A stretch of 64,000 nucleotides of DNA from Clostridiales bacterium. Lineage in GTDB: Bacteria; Bacillota; Clostridia; Saccharofermentanales; Saccharofermentanaceae. Made by a program: the position numbers and the translations under genes. The notes under the pieces were generated by a model. The model was not told where the DNA came from. It saw only the letters and a list, made by a program, of their open reading frames with translations, and ran no database searches. Shown here piece by piece: positions 9,640 to 17,067 of this stretch (positions are counted from its first letter, which is position 1; each line of letters opens with the position of its first letter). The stretch lies in contig JAFVAY010000008.1 in assembly GCA_017480325.1 (NCBI GenBank), forward strand, positions 186,001 through 250,000, written 5' to 3'.

Positions 9640-11088
9640 ATGGGCAGTGATTCTTTAATAGCGCAGCTGATAGATTTTATCGTCGAATTGGTTAACAGCT
9701 TCTCAAGCGGTTATGTGTTCTTCGGTAGCACGCTTGACGTTATAAGATACGCTATCGACATCACGATGGTTGCCGCGCTGTTCTACTGGATACTGTTATT
9801 TGTTAAGCAGTCCCGTGCCTGGCAGCTTATAAAGGGTATAGTTCTTATCCTTCTGTTCGTGCTGATGTGCGGACTGTTCGGGCTCGAGATGGTGGGCTTT
9901 ATCTTCAACAGGCTGCTCTATGTTATCGCGATACTGTTTATCGTGCTTTTCCAGCCTGAATTAAGAAGAGTTCTGGAGACAGTAGGCCTTAAGTCCTTTA
10001 CCTCGGTCAAGAGTCTGTTTGTCTCCGATGATTACGATAATACAACGCTGTCGACCACCTTTGTCCATGAGATATGTAATGCCTGCTCCGAGATGGCTTC
10101 GTCCTATACCGGAGCGCTTATTCTAATTGAGCGTAAGACCAGACTTGATGAGCTTCTTACTCAGGAGAATGTCGTAAGATTCGATTCCACAGTAACAAGC
10201 TCGGTGCTTCAGTCCATATTCTATAAGGGCTCGCCTATGCATGACGGCGGACTTCTTATAAGGGACGGAAGGATAATAGCTGCAAGATGTCATGTTCCGC
10301 TCTCGGTTACCATGCATAACCTGCAAAGATCCGGAACCCGTCACAGAGCTGCAGTAGGAGCCTCTGAGATGGGCGATACCGTCGTTGTTGTTGTATCAGA
10401 GGAGAGAGGTAAGACCTCCATCGCCGTCAATGGAAATCTTTATGAGATGAAGGATGTAAGGGAGCTGGAGGCAAACCTTGATTACCTTCTGGGCGTTTAT
10501 TCCGATAAGTCGGAGAAGCGCGGCCTGGGAAGGATATTCCACAGTGTAAGAAGAAAGAAGAAGGCCGAGGAAGAGGCCCGTCTGGCTTATGTGACGGCTA
10601 CTGAAGCCGCCGGCGAGAAGTCCGAGAACTTAGAGATCAGAACAGCTAAGGCCGAGGTGCTTGCCAATTCATCCAGAGTAGGCGCTGGCACTAAGCTCGG
10701 ACTGATGCTGCTGTCACTTCTCATGTCATTCTGTCTGTGGATGTATATTCAGGTCAATACCAACCCTGTTGTTACCACATCTATAACGGTACCCATTACC
10801 TATAATAATTCATCAACCCCCGATAATATTGATGTCTCATATCCTGTAGATTCTGTTGACCTCGAGCTTGTAGGTCGCCAGGAGACACTTGATAGGATCA
10901 ATGCAAGCGATATTATCGCGACAATAGATTATTCGGCTGTATCAGATACCGGAGTTGTTGAGCTTCCGGTAGTTGTTACTTCTTCGGACAGTCGGGTTTA
11001 CTTCAGAGTAGAAAGGCAAGTGCCTGAGACGATATCCGTCACGGTTTATTCCCTGAACGATACTGCATCAACGGCCACGGAAGGATAA
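9640..11088 (+). CDS. CdaA diadenylate cyclase fused to a YbbR (CdaR-like) domain
   Basis: The N-terminal part is a CdaA-type cyclase making c-di-AMP from two ATP: three membrane segments (about 28-50, 59-78, 81-100), then a DAC domain with HDGGLLIRDG (about 201-210), SGTRHRAAVGASE (about 231) and VVSEERG. The canonical DGA motif reads DGG here, a mild change. After an Ala/Glu-rich linker, a fourth membrane segment (about 353-374, LMLLSLLMSFCLWMYIQV) leads into one YbbR domain of about 100 residues, which would lie outside the membrane. In most Firmicutes cdaA and cdaR are separate genes ahead of glmM; here they are one frame of 482 codons, followed by glmS and glmM. CdaR regulates CdaA in those species, so the fusion probably makes that interaction intramolecular. 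Confidence 0.9.
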   Translation: MGSDSLIAQLIDFIVELVNSFSSGYVFFGSTLDVIRYAIDITMVAALFYWILLFVKQSRAWQLIKGIVLILLFVLMCGLFGLEMVGFIFNRLLYVIAILFIVLFQPELRRVLETVGLKSFTSVKSLFVSDDYDNTTLSTTFVHEICNACSEMASSYTGALILIERKTRLDELLTQENVVRFDSTVTSSVLQSIFYKGSPMHDGGLLIRDGRIIAARCHVPLSVTMHNLQRSGTRHRAAVGASEMGDTVVVVVSEERGKTSIAVNGNLYEMKDVRELEANLDYLLGVYSDKSEKRGLGRIFHSVRRKKKAEEEARLAYVTATEAAGEKSENLEIRTAKAEVLANSSRVGAGTKLGLMLLSLLMSFCLWMYIQVNTNPVVTTSITVPITYNNSSTPDNIDVSYPVDSVDLELVGRQETLDRINASDIIATIDYSAVSDTGVVELPVVVTSSDSRVYFRVERQVPETISVTVYSLNDTASTATEG

Positions 11089-11094
11089 AAGCTT

Positions 11095-12954
11095 ATGTGT
11101 GGAATTGTAGGTTACATCGGAAGCAGAAACACCCTATCGGTTTTACTTAAAGGATTGAATACACTGGAGTATCGTGGTTACGATTCCGCCGGTGTTTCTT
11201 TTATTAAGGACGGAGATCTTCATCTTATAAAGAAGAAGGGCAGAGTCAACGAGCTTAAGGATGAGGTCGCAGCTCAAGGGTACACCCTAGAGGAGCACAG
11301 GACTAATAAGATATCCTCAGGTATCGGCCACAACAGATGGGCGACTCACGGCGCTCCCTCTGATGAGAACTCTCATCCCCATCTGTCGATGAACGGTAAG
11401 ATATGTGTCGTTCATAACGGAATTATCGAGAACTACGCGGAGCTTAGAAAGTTTCTCAAAAGACATGGCTATGTCTTCAAGTCTGAGACTGATACCGAGG
11501 TCGCAGCTCAGCTTATTGAGTATTACTACGTTAAATCCGGCAACGATGATATAGAGGCTGCGGTCTGCAGAGCTTTGGCGGATATAGTCGGTTCCTATGC
11601 TCTGTGCATTCTCTGTGTTGACAGACCGGATGAGCTTATATGCGCCAAGAAGGATAATCCGATAGTTATAGGTCTCGGCAAGAACGAGAACTTCGTAGCT
11701 TCCGATATTACAGCGCTTATCGAATACACGAGAGATGTGGTCTTCATGGAGGATAACTGCTATCTCATCATGAAGAAGGATTCCATCGAGATCAAGGATA
11801 TTCACGGCGAGCCTGTGGAATATGAGATATCTCATGTTGAGTGGGATTCCAATGCCGCTCAGAAGGGCGGTTACGCCCACTTTATGATGAAGGAGATGTT
11901 CGAGGAGCCCTCTGCCTTCGATAATACAGTTCGCCCGAGGATCAAGGACGACAGGATATATCTGGAGCATATCCCCGTGGATAAGGAATTTCTGGCAGGT
12001 ATAACAAATATCAATATAATCGCTTGCGGTACGGCTTATCACGCGGGATGTGTGGGTAAGTTCCTCTTCGAGAAGCTGTGCAGGATACCTACCGTGTGTG
12101 GCGTGGCGAGTGAGTTTATTTACTCGGATCCGCTTATAGATGAGAATACGCTTACCATAGTGATCTCTCAGTCCGGCGAGACCCTTGACACCAGAAATGC
12201 CATGAAGATAGCGAAAGAGAAGGGAAGCCGCACCATCGCTGTGGTTAACGTAATAGGAAGCACCATCGCTCGTGAGGCGGATTACGTGCTCTATACGGCT
12301 GCGGGCCCTGAGATATCCGTCGCATCCACCAAGGCTTATACCACACAGCTTGGCTGTATGTATCTTATGGCAATTAAATTCGCTTATACTCTCGGCAAGA
12401 TCTCCGAGGATAAGTACAAGGAATACCATCAGGAGCTCCTCGCTATCCCCGAGAAGCTTAAGACCATACTTCAGAAGCAGAATGAGATCCAGAGGTTCGC
12501 ATCCAAGCAATTTAATGCGGATTCCATCTTCTTCATGGGAAGAGGTCTTGATTATTATCTGTCCATGGAGGCTTCACTGAAGCTTAAAGAGATATCCTAC
12601 ATTCATTCCGAGGCATATGCCGGAGGTGAGCTTAAGCACGGTACCATTGCTCTTATCGAGGACGGGACTCTCGTCGTATCTCCTATTACTCAGGACGAGC
12701 TTGCCTCTAAGATGGAGTCTAACATCAAGGAGGTAAGGACCAGAGGAGCTACGGTGCTCGCGATCATCCCCGAGAGGCTCAGTAAGGACAGCTTCTCCTG
12801 CGATGAGATGTTTATAATTCCTGACTGTGACGAGATTTTCGCGCCTATCCTGGGAGTGCTTCCATGTCAGCTGTTAGCTTATTACATGGCGGTCAATAAG
12901 GGCTGCGACGTGGATAAGCCGAGGAATCTCGCCAAGAGTGTAACGGTAGAATAA
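11095..12954 (+). CDS. glmS: Glutamine-fructose-6-phosphate aminotransferase
   Basis: GlmS makes glucosamine-6-phosphate from fructose-6-P and glutamine. The class II glutaminase domain is intact: nucleophile Cys2 (MCGIVGYIG), HNRWATHG (about 79-86) and VVHNGIIENY (about 105). Two SIS sugar-isomerase domains follow (about 290-600; TAYHAGCVGK, SQSGETLDT, SVASTKAYTTQ), ending in KSVTVE. Length is 619 residues, slightly above the usual 600-610. It begins 6 nt after the cyclase fusion gene, leaving no room for a glmS ribozyme, so that form of control is absent here. Confidence 0.96.
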   Translation: MCGIVGYIGSRNTLSVLLKGLNTLEYRGYDSAGVSFIKDGDLHLIKKKGRVNELKDEVAAQGYTLEEHRTNKISSGIGHNRWATHGAPSDENSHPHLSMNGKICVVHNGIIENYAELRKFLKRHGYVFKSETDTEVAAQLIEYYYVKSGNDDIEAAVCRALADIVGSYALCILCVDRPDELICAKKDNPIVIGLGKNENFVASDITALIEYTRDVVFMEDNCYLIMKKDSIEIKDIHGEPVEYEISHVEWDSNAAQKGGYAHFMMKEMFEEPSAFDNTVRPRIKDDRIYLEHIPVDKEFLAGITNINIIACGTAYHAGCVGKFLFEKLCRIPTVCGVASEFIYSDPLIDENTLTIVISQSGETLDTRNAMKIAKEKGSRTIAVVNVIGSTIAREADYVLYTAAGPEISVASTKAYTTQLGCMYLMAIKFAYTLGKISEDKYKEYHQELLAIPEKLKTILQKQNEIQRFASKQFNADSIFFMGRGLDYYLSMEASLKLKEISYIHSEAYAGGELKHGTIALIEDGTLVVSPITQDELASKMESNIKEVRTRGATVLAIIPERLSKDSFSCDEMFIIPDCDEIFAPILGVLPCQLLAYYMAVNKGCDVDKPRNLAKSVTVE

Positions 12955-12978
12955 AGTGTTTTGTGCAGAAAACTTTAT

Positions 12979-12987
12979 TGATATAAT
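12979..12987 (+). promoter_or_regulatory. Internal promoter before glmM
   Basis: TGATATAAT is an extended -10 in the 65-nt gap between glmS and glmM. A TTGTGC (12961-12966) sits at a short 15-nt spacing. The glmM ribosome site AGAGGTGA follows normally, so glmM can probably be transcribed independently. Confidence 0.5.
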
Positions 12988-13019
12988 TTCTCCAGAACAA
13001 GAAACAGAGGTGATTATTT

Positions 13020-14375
13020 ATGGGTAAATACTTCGGTACAGACGGCTTCAGAGGAGAGGCGAATGAGATCCTCACATCCGAGAAGGCCTTTCAGATCGGA
13101 AGATACTTAGGCTGGTATTACGGTCAGAATCACGAGGACGGAAGAGCGAGAATCATTATAGGTAAAGATACCAGAAGAAGCTCTTACACTCTCGAATATG
13201 CACTCTCCAGCGGAATTACCGCTTCAGGCTCGGATGCATATCTTCTTCATGTATCCACGACCCCTTCAGTATCGTACTGCTGCAGAACAGACGGCTTCGA
13301 CTGCGGAGTAATGATCTCCGCATCACATAACCCTTTCTATGATAACGGAATTAAGATTATGAGGGCTAACGGTCAGAAGATCGAGCCCGAGATCGAGGAG
13401 AAGATAGAGGATTATATCGACGGACTTATTCCTGAGCTTCCTCTTGCCAAGCGTGAGAAGATGGGTAACGTTATCGATTACGCAGCAGGAAGGAATCGCT
13501 ATATCGGATATCTTATGTCCATTCCCACAAGAGGCTTTAACGGCATGAGCGTGGGTCTCGACTGTGCCAACGGTGCTTCCTGGAACATCGCCAGAGCAGT
13601 ATACGAGGCCCTGGGCGCGAAGGTTTATGTAATAAATAACACTCCCGACGGCGTCAATATTAATCTTAACTGTGGTTCTACTCATATGGAGAGCCTTAAG
13701 AAGTACGTGATCGATAATCACCTTAATGTCGGCTTTGCCTATGACGGTGATGCAGACAGATGTCTGTGCGTCGATGAGAACGGTGAAGAGGTCAACGGCG
13801 ATCAGGTCATGTATCTGTGCGGTAAGTATATGAAGGAGAACGGCCAGCTCGACGGAGATACTATTGTTACGACTATCATGTCCAACATGGGTCTTTACAA
13901 GGCCTGCGAGGCAATAGGTATCAATACGGAGAAGACGGCAGTCGGTGATAAGTACGTTGCCGAGAACATGATGCAGAACGGCTACGTCTTGGGCGGTGAG
14001 CAGTCCGGTCACATTATATTCGGTAAGTATGCGACCACGGGTGACGGTATCCTGACATCTCTTATGGTAATGATGACCATGCTCGATAAGAAGCTTCCTC
14101 TGTCCATGCTGGCAGGTGAGATGAAGATGTATCCTCAGTGCCTTAAAAATGTAGTTGTTAAGGACAAGAAGGCCGCTCAGGAGGATCCGGTCGTTGTTGC
14201 TGCAGTTAATAAGGTTAACGAGGAGCTTGCCGGTAACGGCAGAATGCTCTTAAGAGCCTCCGGTACTGAGCCTAAGATCCGTGTCATGGTTGAGGCTGCT
14301 ACCGATGAGATCTGCGAGAAATATGTCGATCAGCTTATTGATGTAATTAAGCAGCAGGGGCTTACTGCTGAGTAA
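13020..14375 (+). CDS. glmM: Phosphoglucosamine mutase
   Basis: GlmM converts GlcN-6-P to GlcN-1-P on the way to UDP-GlcNAc. The phospho-serine loop is SASHNPFYDNG (Ser102), the metal loop is DGDADR (242-247), and RASGTEPKIRVM closes the phosphate-binding domain. Length is 451 residues, typical. SD AGAGGTGA precedes the ATG. In Bacillus-type bacteria CdaA and GlmM are encoded together and GlmM inhibits CdaA; the proximity is kept here, although glmS lies between them. Confidence 0.96.
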   Translation: MGKYFGTDGFRGEANEILTSEKAFQIGRYLGWYYGQNHEDGRARIIIGKDTRRSSYTLEYALSSGITASGSDAYLLHVSTTPSVSYCCRTDGFDCGVMISASHNPFYDNGIKIMRANGQKIEPEIEEKIEDYIDGLIPELPLAKREKMGNVIDYAAGRNRYIGYLMSIPTRGFNGMSVGLDCANGASWNIARAVYEALGAKVYVINNTPDGVNINLNCGSTHMESLKKYVIDNHLNVGFAYDGDADRCLCVDENGEEVNGDQVMYLCGKYMKENGQLDGDTIVTTIMSNMGLYKACEAIGINTEKTAVGDKYVAENMMQNGYVLGGEQSGHIIFGKYATTGDGILTSLMVMMTMLDKKLPLSMLAGEMKMYPQCLKNVVVKDKKAAQEDPVVVAAVNKVNEELAGNGRMLLRASGTEPKIRVMVEAATDEICEKYVDQLIDVIKQQGLTAE

Positions 14376-14399
14376 TCTTAAGAGGAAGAGGTAAATCAT

Positions 14400-15071
14400 A
14401 TGGAAACAGCATTGATCAGCAATCTTTACAATCTTGACGAGACTATCGCCAAGGCGATTTTCGAGGGGTGTACTTACCCTTGGGAGGTCCTTCCCAAGAT
14501 CAAGGACTTTATCCTGAAGCTCGGTCCCACACTGGATCCTAATGAGTACGATAAGGTGGGCGAGGACGTCTGGATCGCTAAGGATGCTGAGATTTTCCCC
14601 TCCGCTTATATCCATGGTCCTGCCATCATCGGAAAGGGTGCTAAGGTAAGACAGTGTGCTTTCATCAGAGAGTCTGCTATCGTAGGTGAGGGAGCTACTG
14701 TCGGTAACTCTACGGAGCTTAAGAACGTTATTCTCTTTAACAAAGTTGAGGTTCCTCACTATAACTACGTAGGTGACTCGATCCTGGGCTACAAGGCTCA
14801 TATGGGTGCGGGTGCCATCACCTCCAACATCAAGGCAGACCGTAAGAATGTAGTTGTTAAGGGCGAGGGCAAGTCCTACGAGACGGGACTTCGTAAGTTC
14901 GGCGCCATGTTGGGCGATAATGTTGAGGTAGGCTGCAACAGCGTTCTTAATCCCGGCACGGTAGTGGGACCTCACACTAATATCTATCCTATGTCCATGG
15001 TAAGAGGTATCGTTCCCGATCACTCCATCTATAAGGACAAGGACAATATCGTTGTTAAGACAGAAGACTAA
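14400..15071 (+). CDS. Left-handed beta-helix acyltransferase, GlmU C-terminal-like
   Basis: This 223-residue protein is annotated in related Clostridia as a UDP-GlcNAc pyrophosphorylase-like protein, but it has no nucleotidyltransferase fold. After about 50 helical residues (CTYPWEVLPKIKDF), hexapeptide repeats build a left-handed beta-helix (about 58-210), including AFIRESAIVGEGATVGNST and MLGDNVEVGCNSVLNPGT, which resemble the acetyltransferase half of GlmU. Its place directly after glmM suggests acetylation of GlcN-1-P, leaving uridylylation to another protein. The function is inferred from fold and context. SD GAGGAAGAGG is close upstream; the gap to glmM is 24 nt. Confidence 0.85.
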   Translation: METALISNLYNLDETIAKAIFEGCTYPWEVLPKIKDFILKLGPTLDPNEYDKVGEDVWIAKDAEIFPSAYIHGPAIIGKGAKVRQCAFIRESAIVGEGATVGNSTELKNVILFNKVEVPHYNYVGDSILGYKAHMGAGAITSNIKADRKNVVVKGEGKSYETGLRKFGAMLGDNVEVGCNSVLNPGTVVGPHTNIYPMSMVRGIVPDHSIYKDKDNIVVKTED

Positions 15072-15095
15072 TTAATAATAAATGGGGGCAACAAC

Positions 15096-15845
15096 ATGAG
15101 AGTAATTCGCAAAGCTAATTACGAGGAAGCATCAAAGGCATGTGCGGAGCTTATCGCATCACAGATCAGACTTAAGCCTGACTGTAAGATCGGTCTTGCA
15201 ACAGGATCGACACCTGTAGGAACCTATAAGGCTCTGGTGGATATGTATAAGGAGGGAAGCCTTGACTTCTCTAAGGTCACATCCGCTAACCTCGATGAGT
15301 ACAGAGGACTCGGCGGAGATCACGATCAGTCCTACAGATACTTTATGAATTCAAATCTGTTCGATCACGTTAATATCGATAAGAGCAAGACTTATGTACC
15401 TGACGGTCTCGAGGCTGATGCTGTTAAGGCTTGTACTGATTATGACGCTATCTTAAAGTCCTTGGGACACCTTGATATTCAGCTTCTCGGCATCGGCGGA
15501 GACGGACATATCGGCTTCAATGAGCCTGCAGATGCTTTCTGTGTCAATACACAGTGCATCGATCTCGAGGAGCAGACGATTCAGGACAATGCGAGATTGT
15601 TCTTCAACGGCAAGATTGATGAGGTCCCCACTCAGGCTTACACCATGGGTATCGGTTATATCATGAAGTCCACAACGGTTATCCTTATGGCAACCGGCGC
15701 AGGCAAGAAGGATATCGTAGAGAAGGCCTTCACAGGTCCTGTTACACCTTCTGTTCCTGCTTCGATCCTTCAGCTTCACCCTAACGTTGTTGTTATCGGT
15801 GACGAGGCTGCCATCTCCGATAAGGTGGTAGCTGCTGCCGACTGA
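15096..15845 (+). CDS. nagB: Glucosamine-6-phosphate deaminase
   Basis: NagB converts GlcN-6-P to fructose-6-P and ammonia, the reverse direction to GlmS. Motifs are GLATGSTPVGTYKAL (substrate phosphate loop), TSANLDEYRGL, and LGIGGDGHIGFNEP (about 133) with the catalytic Asp and His. Length is 249 residues, normal for Gram-positive NagB. SD GGGGGC precedes ATG. Having nagA and nagB within the same run as glmS and glmM puts opposing fluxes close together. Confidence 0.95.
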   Translation: MRVIRKANYEEASKACAELIASQIRLKPDCKIGLATGSTPVGTYKALVDMYKEGSLDFSKVTSANLDEYRGLGGDHDQSYRYFMNSNLFDHVNIDKSKTYVPDGLEADAVKACTDYDAILKSLGHLDIQLLGIGGDGHIGFNEPADAFCVNTQCIDLEEQTIQDNARLFFNGKIDEVPTQAYTMGIGYIMKSTTVILMATGAGKKDIVEKAFTGPVTPSVPASILQLHPNVVVIGDEAAISDKVVAAAD

Positions 15846-15849
15846 TAAT
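15844..15849 (+). promoter_or_regulatory. Possible -10 box of leaderless type before the formyltransferase gene
   Basis: GATAAT overlaps the nagB stop codon and ends 6 nt before ATG 15856. The intervening TCTTCC is the opposite of a Shine-Dalgarno. No -35 or TGn extension is evident, so this is the weakest member of the leaderless set. Confidence 0.3.
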
Positions 15850-15855
15850 TCTTCC

Positions 15856-17067
15856 ATGAAGACTATATGCATAGCCGGCAAGAATGATATAGCTGTTGCT
15901 GTACTTGCTTACTGTATCGACAACTATCCTGATCTCAGGATAGTTGTTGTTTGCAACAGAAATGATTCCGGCGTCAATTCATGGCAAAGATCTCTTCTTT
16001 GGTTTGCTAAGAAGAAGGGGATAGAGATACTTTCCTTAGAAGATGTTTATGGCATAGAGGATCTGGTTTTCCTGTCTACTGAATTTGACAGGATAATAAG
16101 ACCTGAGAAGTTCCTATCCACCAGACTTTTTAATATTCATTTCTCTATGCTGCCCGAGTATAAGGGATGTCACACCTCAGTTCTTCCCATTCTTCAGGGA
16201 CGGGATAAGACCGGTATCACATTCCATAGGATGGACAGCGGTATCGATACGGGAGAGATAATAGAACAGAAGGTTATAGATATCGATCCTTCCGATACGG
16301 CATTCGATCTATATCTGAAGCTTATAGCGGAAGGAACTAAGCTTGTGATCAAGAACCTTCCCGTCGTTATCAACGGCGAAGAGGTCTCAAGGCCACAAAG
16401 CTTCGAGAGTTCAACCTATTATCCTATCGGCTACATCAACTATAAGGAATTAAGCCTTGATGTTAATGCGACCTCATTCCAGATAAGAAATCAGGTGAGG
16501 GCCTTCGGCTTCAGACCCTATCAGCTTCTGTCATGGAACGGCATAAGGTATGTAGAGTGTGAGATAACCGATACACGTTCTGTTAATAAGCCCGGATATG
16601 TAATCGAGGATACGGATATCTACACATTGATATCGACAGTTGATTATGACGTAAAGCTGTATAAGGATGTGCTGACAGATGTGCTCGATGCGATATCAGA
16701 GGGAAGAAATGACGCCGCGATCGCCCTTCTTAGATCCCCTAAGATAATCAATGCCAAGAACGATAAAGGCTGGTCTCCTCTTACGGTGGCGGTATATAAC
16801 GCTGATGTTAAGGTGTTCGAATATCTTGTAAGTAACGGTGCTGATATATTCGTTAAGAACAACAACGGTACTACGCTTCTGATGTATGCCAAGAATGCGG
16901 GGATCAATACCGGTGACTGGACGATCTTCAGAAGACTTCTCGAGCTGGGGCTCGATCCCGGACAGAAGGACTACGAGGAGCTGACGCTTAAGGACTATGT
17001 TCTGGACTCCGGCTGTACTGGAGCTGTTCCTGATGATGTTAAGGAGGCTATGGGGATAGATGGGTGA
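15856..17067 (+). CDS. Sugar N-formyltransferase-like protein with C-terminal ankyrin repeats
   Basis: Residues 1-200 form a formyl-THF-dependent formyltransferase: FNIHFSMLPEYKGC carries the catalytic Asn-x-His and FHRMDSGIDTGEII the Asp. A middle region (about 205-280) resembles the C-terminal domain of such enzymes. Residues about 285-375 hold ankyrin repeats (NAKNDKGWSPLTVAVYNAD, FEYLVSNGADIFVKNNNGT). Methionyl-tRNA formyltransferases lack ankyrin repeats, whereas QdtF-type N-formyltransferases acting on nucleotide amino sugars have them, so a sugar substrate is favoured. The setting among amino-sugar genes agrees. It has no SD and overlaps the next gene by 8 nt. Confidence 0.8.
   Translation: MKTICIAGKNDIAVAVLAYCIDNYPDLRIVVVCNRNDSGVNSWQRSLLWFAKKKGIEILSLEDVYGIEDLVFLSTEFDRIIRPEKFLSTRLFNIHFSMLPEYKGCHTSVLPILQGRDKTGITFHRMDSGIDTGEIIEQKVIDIDPSDTAFDLYLKLIAEGTKLVIKNLPVVINGEEVSRPQSFESSTYYPIGYINYKELSLDVNATSFQIRNQVRAFGFRPYQLLSWNGIRYVECEITDTRSVNKPGYVIEDTDIYTLISTVDYDVKLYKDVLTDVLDAISEGRNDAAIALLRSPKIINAKNDKGWSPLTVAVYNADVKVFEYLVSNGADIFVKNNNGTTLLMYAKNAGINTGDWTIFRRLLELGLDPGQKDYEELTLKDYVLDSGCTGAVPDDVKEAMGIDG

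Noticed and set aside
11089..11094. glmS ribozyme upstream of glmS
   Set aside because: Only 6 nt separate glmS from the previous gene, so there is no room for the ribozyme.
11317..12510. 397-codon minus-strand frame opposite glmS
   Set aside because: glmS is unmistakable on the plus strand; the opposite frame lacks a ribosome site and known motifs and follows codon bias symmetry.
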